Position numbers and translations under genes: made by a program | Notes under the pieces: model-generated | Database searches by the model: none | Seen by the model: the letters and a program-made list of their open reading frames with translations, nothing else | What the model was told of the DNA's origin: nothing | In this document: in pieces, positions 26,501 to 38,500 of the stretch | How positions within the stretch are numbered: the first letter of the stretch is position 1 | Layout: each line of letters begins with the position of its first letter | From: Symbiodinium natans | Lineage: Eukaryota; Sar; Dinophyceae; Suessiales; Symbiodiniaceae | Assembly (NCBI GenBank): GCA_905221605.1 | Contig: CAJNDS010001125.1 | Span: 506,606-570,605 of the forward strand | DNA length: 64,000 nt | Direction: 5' to 3'

Positions 26501-29500
26501 TAAACCCTAAACCACGCGTCGGTCTTGGGAGATGCCTTGACGCCCCAGGAATGGTCCTCAAAACCCCATAAGCCCTGCACGCTGTAAGCCCCATAAGCCC
26601 TGCACGCTGTAAGCCCCATCAGCCCTGCACGCTGTAAGCCCCACACGCCCTCTAAGCCCAGCCCTCCAAACCCTGTAAGCCCAAAAAGCCTGTAAGTCCT
26701 ACAAGCCCTGTAAACCCTATCAGCCCCGAACGAACCCTAAGCACCAAACGGTACAGGGTTCCCGGAGAGGGGGCTAGAGGGCCGCAACCTATCCCGAAGC
26801 TCGGCCCAAAAACGGTTTGGGGCTTGGGGGTTCGGGTTAGGGTGTGCACCCTAAACCCTAAATCCTAAACACTAAACCCTAAACCCCAAACCCTAAACCC
26901 TAAACCCTGAACCCTGATGCGGTTTAGGGTTCCTGCAAAACGCCGACAGCATCTCACCTTTCCCCGTGCAAGGCTTTGTCGTTTGCTGTGACCAGCCGCC
27001 TGGGTGCTCTTGAGTATGCTTTGAGATTCGTGGGGTGTAGGGGTTTAGGGTTTAGGGTTTGGGGTTTAGGGTTTGGGGTTTAGGGTTTAGGGTTTGGGGT
27101 TTAATGGTTTGGGGTTTGGGGTTTGGGGTGTTCAGGGTGTTTGCCTTGTCATTTCTGATCCACGCGCACATGCCCTCGCCCTGCAACCCCAAGACATCAG
27201 ATGAACCCTCCCAGACCTCGAACCGAAACGCTGCAGACCGGCTCAACCCGCCCAAAATATGCCAGGACTGCGAGCCCCAAGAAGTTTCTCTCGCAAGCCC
27301 ACCAGACCTCATAGCCCACATACCCTTCCGAGGTCCCAACCTGTTAGTCCACCCCTAAAACCCACAAGCAAAAGCCGGACCGAAGCCATCAAAGTCCTAG
27401 AGCCCTAAAACCCTAAACCCTAAACCCTAAACCCTAAACCCTAAACCCTAAAGCCTAAACCCATAAACCCTAAACCCTAAACCGTCTAAATCCGGCACCC
27501 CGGAAGCTGCAGAACCGCAAGCCCTACTTGGAAGCCCTTTTGACTTAGTAAGCGGGGTTGTTGCGGGGATGTTAATTGGGCCCTAAGTGGGTATCAGGCT
27601 GGAATATTCTTTACTGTCCCCGATTGAATCATTGGACCCTGGTTGTACATAGTTGTGGAAAAGCTGCATAGTTCCAGAAAGTTCCAAAGACGTAAACCTC
27701 CCCAAACCCCAAACCCTAACCCTAAACCCCAAGCCCTAAACCTCAAAAAAAAATCCGAAACCCCAAGCCCTAAGTGCCCTAAGTGCCCTAAGCGCCCTAA
27801 GCGCCCTAAGTGTCCTAAGTGTACTAAGTGTCCCAAGTGCCCCAAGTGCCCCAAGTGCCCCAAGTGCCCCAAGTGCCCCAAGTGCCCCAAGTGCCCTAAA
27901 CCCTAAGTGCCTCAAAACCCCCCAAAACCCTCCCTTGCCCCAAACTCCGAGAGCGTCAAGGCAACGTGACCTTGCTGGGCTTCAACTTCGGCCTCCTGAA
28001 GCGACAGGCCGGGTGGGAGGGTTTCTTTTGGGTGTTTCGGGCTTAGGGCTTAGGGTTTAGGGTCTTATGGCTTTTTTTAGGTTCTGGCAGGGCTTGTTAT
28101 CGGGATGACGGGGTTTCACAGGGTTACGGGCCTTGGGCTTAGGGTCTCGGGCGCAGGGTTTAGGGCTTCGGGTTTCCGGTCAGGGTTTAGGGCATTGCGT
28201 CTAGGCCCTGCGCTACCCTAAACCCTAAGCCCCAAACCCTAAACCCTAAACCCTAAACCCTAAACCCTAAACCCTAAACCCTAAACCCTAAACCCTAAAC
28301 CCTAAACCTTGAACCGAAAGCTCTCCCTTCATTCGGCACGCGGGGGTCCGGGATCGAGTTGGCTGGCAGCTGGCTGTTGGCATCGGGCATTGCTTTCAGA
28401 TGGCGGTATGCGTGTCTGTATTTATCTGGGTCTTGGAGTACCATACTTTAATACTTTTCTTGGTTCTGGGTTCCTATTATAGCTACTTATACCTAAAAAG
28501 TATATACTTTTTTTCAGGGTTTACTCCAAAGCTAAGCTATTGTCAGGTCTCAAACTGAGGGTCCCTTCATGGTGCTCAAAAATCTGGGGTGCCTTATAAC
28601 TTATAAGAGAAGCCCCACAAGGGACCAACTTTTTTTTTGGAGAAGTGACTAGTCCCTCGCGCTCACGTCATGAGGATGGGGGGGAGGGGGGCATGCGTTG
28701 CTCCCTTTCCAGTGTGTAGCAAGCCCGAACACCTAAAACCCTAAAACCCTAGACCCCTAAACCCCCTAAAACCCTTAAAACACTAGAACCCTAAAACCCC
28801 GAAAACCCTAAAACCCGAAAACCCTAAACCCTAAACCCTAGACCCTCACAAGCAGGGTGCCGAACCAATGCGCAGAGCAGTGTCCTGAACGTCAGGCTTA
28901 AGAGCCCTCAAACCCCGACTCGAGGCTTGTGTGTGTAATATAGGGGTCGGAATAATTACCCTAAACCCTAAACCCTAAACCCTAAACCCTATGGTCCCTT
29001 TATTAGTAGACTATAATCACCCTCTAAACCCTATTCTTTTTATTAAGGCCCCCCCCCATATTATATTACCAATAGTATTCTCTTATGGCCCCTTTATAAG
29101 TGCACCATAATATCCACCAAAACCCCATTCTAATTCGTAAGGCCCACTATATTATACGTTATATGGGGAGCTCTCTGGAACATAGTCCGTTTTGGGGTTC
29201 GTATTCTAAGGCGGCCCCGATGGCTTAGGACCAAAAAGAGCGCTCATCTTGAGAAGTTTAGGGTTTAGGGTTTAGGGTAGTTTAGGGTTTAGGGTTTAGG
29301 ATTTAGGGTTTAGGGTTTAGGGTATGCATACGCAGATGTATGTAGATTTGAAGGTGGTTTGAAACAGGAGTCGTATGGGGAACTTGGTGATCTTTCAGCT
29401 GCTGGCAGGTGAAAGTGATGTTTGGACAGCGCCCATGTGTCCTGGACGCCTGAGGGAGAGTTCGGCCTTCTTTTGCGCAGGGGCAGCTGTAGAAAGTCGG

Positions 29501-32500
29501 GCAGTATGGCCTAAACCCGAAAGAAACCCTGAACCCTAAACCTAAACCCTAAGCCCCGGGGGTTGTCTCAGAGCGCCAAGGTACCGTGTGGGATGTGAAC
29601 CAGACGGCCATTACCTGTCAGCTGAAGTGTCTCTGGCTGCCTCAGCACTTCTTCATTTCCGGGTTTCCGGGTTTTGGGGGTTTAGGGTTTAGGGTTTAGG
29701 GTTTAGGGTTTAGGGTTGCAGCCCTAATCAGGGAGATAGGCGTGAGTCTCGCGGACACATGGAGGGTCGATCTCAATTGTGGGCCCTAGAAATCAGGGAC
29801 ATGAAGTAAGGTACATATTTCTTGTACCCCCAAAAGGACACCAGGTATATACACTCACCAATATTAAAAAGAAACCCTAAATACACTCACCAATAGCAGT
29901 AACATCCTACACGCTGAACCGCATGCCCCCGACCAAAGGCCCCCACCACACTCCGACCTAGGCCCTGAACCCGAACCCCTAAACACCTAAGTCCCTACGC
30001 CCCCAAACTCAAACTCAACCTAAACCCTAAACCCTAAACCCTAAACCCTAAACCCTAAACCCTAAGCCCTAAACCCTAAACCCTAAACCCTAAACCCCTA
30101 CAAACCTCCGAGTGCCTAAGCAAGCAGCTGGAGGCGGACGGCCATGGTCTTCAAGCCGCTCTGCACGGAGAACAAGGACACCCTTGTAAAACCCCAAAAG
30201 CCTAAACCCTTAACCCGAAAACCCGGCGTGAAACTTCCATGCTGTGCTGTGGTTAGGGTTTAGGGTTTAGGGTTTGGGGTTTGGGGTTTAGGGTTTAGGG
30301 TTTAGGGTCCCTGCAAGCCTTTAGCCTGCACCCGAAACCCTAAAACCTAAACTCTAAACGCTAAAAGCCTTAGCCCTGCGCCCCAAACCCCATCTAAAAA
30401 GCATGAACCCTGCACTGCACCCTAACCCCCCAAACCCAAACCTTAAACCCTAAACACCAAACGTGATTTTGCGGTCCATGCGGCTTTACAGGGTTTTGGT
30501 GTTGAGGGTTTAGGGTTTAGGGTATAGGTTTTAAGGTTTAGGGTGTAGGGTTTGGGGTTAAGGGTTTAGGGTTTAGGGTGATAGGTTGCAAGACCTGGCC
30601 CAGCACGCAGCCCCACGTAGCTTGCACTGACCTGGATGCCCTGAACCCTAAACCCTCAACCCTAAACCCTAAACCTTAAACCCTACACCCTAAACCTAAA
30701 ACTCAAACCTCCAGAGGACATCTACAACGAGGACTGCCTCTCGACTCGATCCTGATGCCGAAGCAGTGGTGTAGGTAGGGTTTAGAGTCGTCTGGGTGTT
30801 GATCCCTAAACCCTAAACCCTAAGCTTTAAGCCCTAGACCCTAAACCCCAAACCCGCATTACAGCATGGGCCCTTTCTGGATATCCGAGATGGACGTGCA
30901 GATTTCGCTCTCCCGCCTAGGATGCCGAGTAGGAACTTGCACCCACCGTGACCCTAAACCCTTAAAACCTTAAAACCTTAAAACCCTAAAACCCTTAAAC
31001 CCTTAAACCCTTAAACCCTTAAACCCTAAACCCTAAACCCTACACCCTAAACCCTTAAACCCTTAAACCCTTTAACCCTTTAACCCTAAACCCTAAACCG
31101 GTTCGGATCCCTCTTATAAGCAACGGGCCACCCTTGGGTTCTTAGAGCGGCGCCGAGGTGTCGTGAAGCCCCCGAACTTCTTCATGAAGCCGACGCTGCT
31201 GGCCGCTGCGGCTGGCAAGTGCGCCCAAACCCTGAACCCGGAACCTCAGCCCCCTAAACCCTAAACCCTAAACCCTAAACCCTAAACCCTAAACCCTAAA
31301 CCCTAAACCCTAAACCCTCTCGACCCCTGGACCTTGGACCTGTAGCTTCGCGGGACAAGTCCAGGCACGGCATGGCGAAAAAAACCCCCAAATGACACGG
31401 TTGAACTTTTCGATTTGGGGGGGGGGTGGGGGGGGTGAGGGTTTAGGGTTTAGGGTTTAGGGTTGAGGGTTTAGGTTTTAGGGTTTTAGGGTTTAGGGGT
31501 GCAAGGTCAAGTGTTCCCTGTTGGAGCAACTTGCCGTTCGCGTGGAGCCGGGTTCTTTGACCCGTGTCGTCGCTTCACAATACGGTTCCTCCCCTCCCTG
31601 ACAGTGCCAGCAGTCACACACTTTTCTTTGTGGGGCTTTACTGAAACTTTAGATCCTCAGCCTTTTGGGGTTTATTGGGTTTCTTAATACGGCAGCTAAA
31701 ATTAGATTTACAGCTACCCTCCTAAGTGCAGTCACACACTTTTGTACCAGTTTTGACAACATATCTCAATAGATCGCGCAGCGGATCAATGTCATGGGTT
31801 TTCTGGTTCTGGGCTGTTAGATGTAGAGATTCAGCAGCGAGCAGCGGTGTGGGTACGCGTGATTAACCCGAAACCCTAAACCCTACCCAAATCCTCACCC
31901 TAAACCCTAAACCCCAAACCCCAAACCCCAAACCCCAAACCCTAAACCCTAAACCCTAAACCTAAACCCTAAATCCTAGACAAGGTCACCAGCCGCGGCT
32001 ACGCCGTCTCCCGCCGCGAGTCCTACTTGGACACGTGCCTCCTCGAAAGGAAGGGGCTAAGCCCTAAGCCCTACCTAAACCCTAAGCCCTAAGCCCTAAG
32101 CCCTAAGCCCTAAACCCTAAACCCGACACCCTAAACCCTAAACCCTAAACCCTACACCCTACACCCTAAGCCCTAAGCCCTAAGTCCTCTAGGCGCTGAA
32201 AGTCCCAGTTTGGGTTCACTACAACTCCGAGACTGCTCTGATGCGTGGTTCTGGTTCGAATTCGGAAGCCCCCACCCCCGAGCCACTCAAAGCAGGAATC
32301 GTAAAGGTCGAGTTTTTGGCCCTCTGAAGCATGTCCTCTATTTGCTTAAGACCCTCCGCACCAAAAAAAGACACCTTCCTTATAAGAGCAATACAGGGAT
32401 TATTATTTTCTCTGTTTTGGGGCTCTAAAATCTTCCCTATAAGGGCAATATAGGGCTTTGCGTTTGCCTAGACCCTAAACCCTGGACCCTATTAGGATTT

Positions 32501-35500
32501 CAGAGTTTAGGGTGACATCCCTTCTGGCAGCCTCACCCCTCGACTCTACTCCCTAGATTCGCTGCACGTTCTGAGTCCCTATATCCTAAACACCTAAAAC
32601 CCCTAAGCCCCTATAAGCCAAATGACGAGCCCCCTAAACCCCTGCCAAAACTCTAGAAACTCCTTAGAGTCAACCCGAAAACCCTGTAGAATCTCAAAAT
32701 ACCCTAAGCCCTAGACCCTAAATCCTGAGCCATAACCCTAAACCCTAAATCCTAAACCCTAAACCCCGAACCCTAAACCCCGCGCCCTGAACCTTACACC
32801 CTACACCCTAAGCCCTAAACCCTAAACCCCTAAACCCTAAACCCTAAACCCTAAACCCTAAACCCTAAACCCTAAACCCTAAACCCTAAACCCTAAACCC
32901 TAAACCCTAAACCCAACAAAAGGCGCTTCGAGATCCACAGCGTCGAGCCGACCGTCGGCTCGGAGGCCGAGGGCTTTCTAACGGGGGGGGGGGGGGGTTA
33001 GGGGGTTTAGGGGGTTTAGGGTTTAGGGTTTAGGGGGTTTAGGGTTTAGGGTTCAGGGTTCAGGGTTCAGGGTTCAGGGTTTAGGGGGGGGGGGGGTCGT
33101 TTGGGGAAATTTGGGCAATGCCGTAACCCTAAAGGGTTTGGGGCTTAGACTTTAGGGTTTAGGGTTTAAGGGTTTAGGGGTTTAAGGGTTTAAGGGTTTA
33201 GGGGTTTAGGGTTGAGGCGGAGTATCTCCTCATACCCCATCCTAAACCCTAAAGCCCAAACCCTGTTGCTGTCGCAAGCAGGGTAGCGGCATCGGCCGCG
33301 CCTCCCCCACTCTCAAAGGCATCCCCTCACCACTCTAATTACGTTTACCGTTCTATGATCGCTCATCTGACTTTTTCCTGCATCTAAGGGCGGTTACATG
33401 GCCCCTGAATTTGGTCCTTTACCCTCTTTAAAGGGTTTTACAGGGTATGGAAGGTGCACAAAAGGGTCCCCATTTTCGGGGCCCCTACGAAGCCGCAAAT
33501 TCCACCTTCAGCCCCGGGGCGAAGGCCTGAACCCTAGTGTCACCAAGACCCCAAACCTCGAAAAAAACCCTAAAAACCCTTTCGAAATCCTTGAAAACCC
33601 TGGAATACCCTATGAACCCTGTAAACCCAGAAACCCGACAAACCCGAAAACACCCTTAAACCACCCTCTAACAACCCCTTAAAGACCCCCAAACCCCTTG
33701 AAAAACCCCAAAAAACTCAAGACCCTCAAACAATCTGAAAAAATCTCTGAGGAAGCCCAAAAATCCCAAAAGAAACAACAAAAACCCTAAGATGTAAAGA
33801 ACTGACAAAAACCCTGAAAAAGACTAACCTTTCACAAGGAAGGCGGCGCCATCGTGACGGTGCGAGGTATCGGCTTCGGCAGCTCTGCACTCACCTCGCA
33901 GGCGGCTCCCGGAGCTTGAAGCCCCCAAGGGGTTTAGGGTTTAGGGTTTAGGGTTTAGGGTTTAGGGTTTAGGGTTTAGGGTTTAGGGTTTAGGGTTTAG
34001 GGCAAACCCTGCCCCCCAACCTGGAGCCCTTGAGCGTTCAGGGTCCAGGCTTCCATGAAGCATCGGACCTTTGTTCGCACAACTATTCCTACCCAGACCC
34101 CAGGGTTTAGGGTTTAGGGTTTAGGGTTTAGGGTTTAGGGTTGGGATCCAAAGCATAGAGCCCCCAAGTAGTACCCCATACTACTATTGGGAAACTCTTA
34201 GGAACCCTGAAGCGGATCTACTATGTGCCTAAGAACATCCTCTGTTCCTTGGTAGCCCACTGGTTGTGTAAGGTACTACTAGGGGGTTCTACTTTTTGGA
34301 TCCTCCCAGGGTCCGGATAATGGGAGCCCTAAACCCTAACCCCAAACCCTAAACCCTAAGCAGCCACAAAAGCCTTGACCAGCTCACCGCGGCCGCATTG
34401 GGCACCCTGGCGGACGTTGAGAGCTGGTCGCCCACCGAGGTCGGAGGGTGTCAGAAGGGTTTGGGGTTTGGGGTTTGGGGTTTGGGGTTTAGGGTTTAGG
34501 GTTTAGGGGAAGGGTTTGGGGTTTGGGTTTCCGGGTTCAGGGCCTAGCTTCAGGGGCTTAAGGGTTTTGTGGAAGGGGATTCATGCTTAGGTCTACAGGC
34601 ATTTTGAGGAGAGTTTGGGGTCGGAAGCCGGAAGGGTTTTTAAGGCGTGTGCGTGGGCCCTGTGCGGGGTTTGGGAGTTCATGGAGGGTGAAGGATCCAC
34701 AGGGTTTTGTGGAAGGTTTAAGGTTCTAAGGGTCTTTGAGGGTGGTAGGGCTTATGTAGGAATGAGGGTCGACGGGTTTTGATGGAGGGCTTCGGGTCTG
34801 CAGGTGGACGAATCTCCAATTCGGTTTTGGCGGAGGCTTCGGGCTTATGTCCCTTGAGGGCGCAGGGCTTCACAAGTTTGGGGGTTTCCCAATATTGACG
34901 GAGCTTTCAGGGGTCTGGGTTTGGGTTTGAAGAGTTTCGGACCTTTCGGTGATGTGAATGTCGTAGACGTGTGCTGCCTGTATGCCGACTTCCTGGGCGA
35001 TGTATGTGCATGCAGAGAATGAGTATTGAAGACAGAGCGGTGGTATCCTTTGAGCCCTAAACCCTAAAACCCCGACCCGGCCTTTGGCCCAAGCTCCTGA
35101 GAGCCATAAACCCCAAAACGCTAACCCTAAACCCTAAACCCTAAACCCTAAACCCTAAACCCTAAACCCTAAACCCTAAACCTCTAAGTATGGGCCAGTA
35201 GAGTTGCGCTTATGGCATCGGGATGACAACCCTACAGCCCTGTATAACAGGCCTTTGCCAGGGTTGGCTGTGCTAGGCCGATCTAGCCCCATAATCCCTG
35301 CGAAAGGGTTTAGGGTTTAGGGTTTAGGGTTTATAGGGTTTAGGGTTTAGGGTTTAGGGTTTAGGGTTTAGGGATAGAGTTGATAAGCCTAAAGCCGCGC
35401 ATCCCGGTGTTGACCAGATCGTCTTTGTCACACGCAAGCTGACGCTGAACGTTGAGAAGGTGGCGCCCAGGCTCTGAACAGCAGTGATTTTCGTGCAACT

Positions 35501-38500
35501 GAACGAACAACTTTCCCTAAACCCTAAACCCTAAAAGCTAAACCCTAAACCCTAAACCCTGAACCCTAAACCCTAAACCCTAAACCCTAAACCCTAAACC
35601 CCGTTTTGGGTTAGGTACACCAGAAGATCCTGAACCCTGAGCCCTAAACCCAGATTTGGTTTAGTTCCTCCAATGCAATGTAAGGTTGGAACCATGGGCA
35701 CTTTTAGTGTGGTCCCTTACCCCTGCTTAGAGGGGTTTAAAGGGATCCGAAGTATGGGACCCTAAACCCTAAACCCTAAACCCTAAACCCTAAACCCTAA
35801 ACCCTAAACCCTAAACCCTAATCCCGTGCCCTTATTCTGTATAGTATAGTGTATCTTGCCTCGCCCCTGAAGCCCGAGCCACAAGCCACCCTGCCACAGC
35901 CTCAGCCTGGTGGGGTAACCTCGGGGATATGGCCTGGGTGTCAAGAATGCTCAAGACAGAGTAGCTGAGTAGGTAAGCGTTTAAGCTTTGCTTGGGTTTT
36001 TTTGAAGAATGCTCAAGACTTAGTAGCTGAGTACGTAACCTTTAGCCTTTTGGGGGAAATAGCATCACCCGAAGATTTGCCCAGAGGGTGCAAAACCCGA
36101 AACGTCCAACATGGCCAACCCAAGAGACCCTCCACCCACCCACCCACCCACCCGCCCAGTTTTCCAGCCGAGGACAGCAAGCCCTAAAGACCCTAAACCC
36201 TAAACCCAAACCCTAAACCCTGAAACCTAAACCCTTAACCCATAACCCTTTACCCTTAACCCTGAATAATCCTCAACCCTAAACCCTAAACCCTAGACCC
36301 TAAACCATAAACACCCCCCCCCCCCCCCCTGGGTGCAGTTTTTGCCAGCAAAGGACATCATGACCAACCTCATCAGCGCGGCCCACAAGTGTGGCACCGG
36401 GCCAGACCCGAATCCGGTCTCGGCCTCAAGGGGGTTGCGAAAATATGGTTTAGGGTTTAGGGTGCCCTTTCTGGGGGGGTCCCTTTAAAGGGGATTCTCG
36501 TCTATTTGGGGGGATTAAAGGGGGTACCGCTATGGGAAACCTTTCTGGGGTCCCCTTAAGGAAATGATAGTCTATTTTGGGGTATAAAGGGGGTACCCCT
36601 ATGGGAAACCTTTCGGGGGGCCCGTTTTTAGGGGATTGTAGTCTATTTTGGGGTATACAAGGGGTACCCCCATTTTGGGAAATACTCATTTAGGGGTTCA
36701 GGATTCGAGCATTTGACCCGTTTCATCCATAATCCAGGGGTCGGAGTAATTACTAGTAGTATTCCCTTATGGTCCCTTTACAGGCATATCACAATGACCC
36801 CCAAAACCCTGGTCTAACTATTAAGGCCCCTATAGTATGCGGAGATAAGTAGATAGACATTCTTCACGTACATCGCTACTTTTTGCTTAAGAATCCCCTC
36901 GGTCCAAAGAAAAGTAAACCAAACTTCCTATATTGCCCTTACAACGAAAGGCCCCCAAACCCTAAACCCTAAACTCTAAACCTTTAACCCTAAACCTTAG
37001 TCATCAAGCGCCCAAAAGTCGCAAGGCCACCACCACCACCACAACAATGGGCCAGAACATCGTCCTGGACACGGCTCCGGTCGACCTCGGACCTGTCAGC
37101 GAGGCTCAGTGGGGGGAGGATAGAACAATTCAGAACAATAAAATCATGTCTTTCAAATACAATAGAACAGTATAACGAAATCACAATACATACCACGATA
37201 TAGCTAGCTCACGATAGCACAATAGGGGTGGGGGGGTGGGCGGCTAGACTCCAAGTCCGGATGGCTCTGAATGCGAAACACCCTGGAAGCTCCGCAAACC
37301 CAAGATGAGCCTTTTCAAACCCTAGCATAAAACGTCACTTGGAGGTTCAGGGCACTTATAGCCCCAATCATAACAGTACTTGTAAGCCGCTGATAAGCCC
37401 CCTACGCCCCCTAAGGAGGTTCTAAGTAGACTTGTAATTGGGGTTTTAAGTACTCATGAACGTCCAAGTAAGCCCGAAAGCTCTATGCACCCAAACCTAC
37501 TTTACCTCACGTCGCCGAAATATAGGCTTTAGGGTTTAGAGTTTGGAACATGATCACCTTATGAGAATTTCCCTCTGTTAAGATCATGTACGGGACCCAA
37601 AACACCAGTTCCAATTGAGAGGGCACCGAATATTCGCCCATCGGGCCAGGACTGCAACCACAAGGCCTTCCGCGCCTACGTCACGCCCAACGTCACCGCC
37701 GTGTCGCCTCAGCAGGGCAACGCCGGAGAAACTTGGTCTAGGTGTTTAGGGCTTGGGGGTTGATCTTCGAAGATGGCTCCAAGCCCGAAGCCCTAAACCC
37801 CCAAGCCCTGAACCCTAGACCGAAAACCCAAAACCCTAAACCCAAAGAAACCCTCAGCCGTAAACCCACGTGGGTCAACTGAGGGTTGCCTTTTTCCTTC
37901 CTAGGCGACTCCACGTTTCGGTTATAGTCCTCTAAGCTAAGCTCGAAAGAAAGTTTTTGGGGCATAGGGTTATGGCTTCAGGGTTTAGGGTTAGGGCTTT
38001 AGGGTTTCGGGTTTAGAAGCGCCTTCTGTTTAGGGCCTTTGTTGTGGCTCTGAGGGTTTCGAACCTTACAACCCAAGGACACTGTCAGCATCACCATTAG
38101 CATGCCGGAAGGCTACGCGGAGCCCCTCAGTCCCTTGGGTCCCAAAACTGGCTGGTTCCTAGTAGGGAAGGAGGGAATGAAGTACCCTAGATAATTAATC
38201 CTTTGAAGGGCATATATATATATATATACGTACGGCCGTAATTCCCTCAGTCCCTACTAAGAACAAGGGAGGAGGGGACTATGCAGGGGCCTGTAGGGCT
38301 CCTGGGCACATAAGTCTGTGGGGTTAAGCCGGGTTTGCGTTTGGTGCGGTTCTAGGGCTTTAGGGTGTCGGTCCCCCGGCACCGATGTGCAAGCGGGACG
38401 CTTCATTCATTGCTCGCCAACAAGGTGTTGACAACATCTCCGTGGTCCTGGGAGCACATGCGCTTTGGACTTGCAAAGGAAAGGACAGGGTTCCCGAACC

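Noticed and set aside
27594-27906. GHLGHLGHL / KCPKCPKC repeat proteins
   Set aside because: 9-base tandem repeat derived from CCCTAAG units; open in several frames by composition.
29725-29760. Exon candidate after TTGCAG
   Set aside because: The neighbours at 29.57 and 30.13 kb match in phase without it, and the sequence is a short palindrome-like CCCTAATCAGGG.
33270-33340. Exon candidate GSGIGRASPT between two TIG halves
   Set aside because: The TIG halves at 32.92 and 33.84 kb join in phase directly, and entry in the required phase meets a stop.
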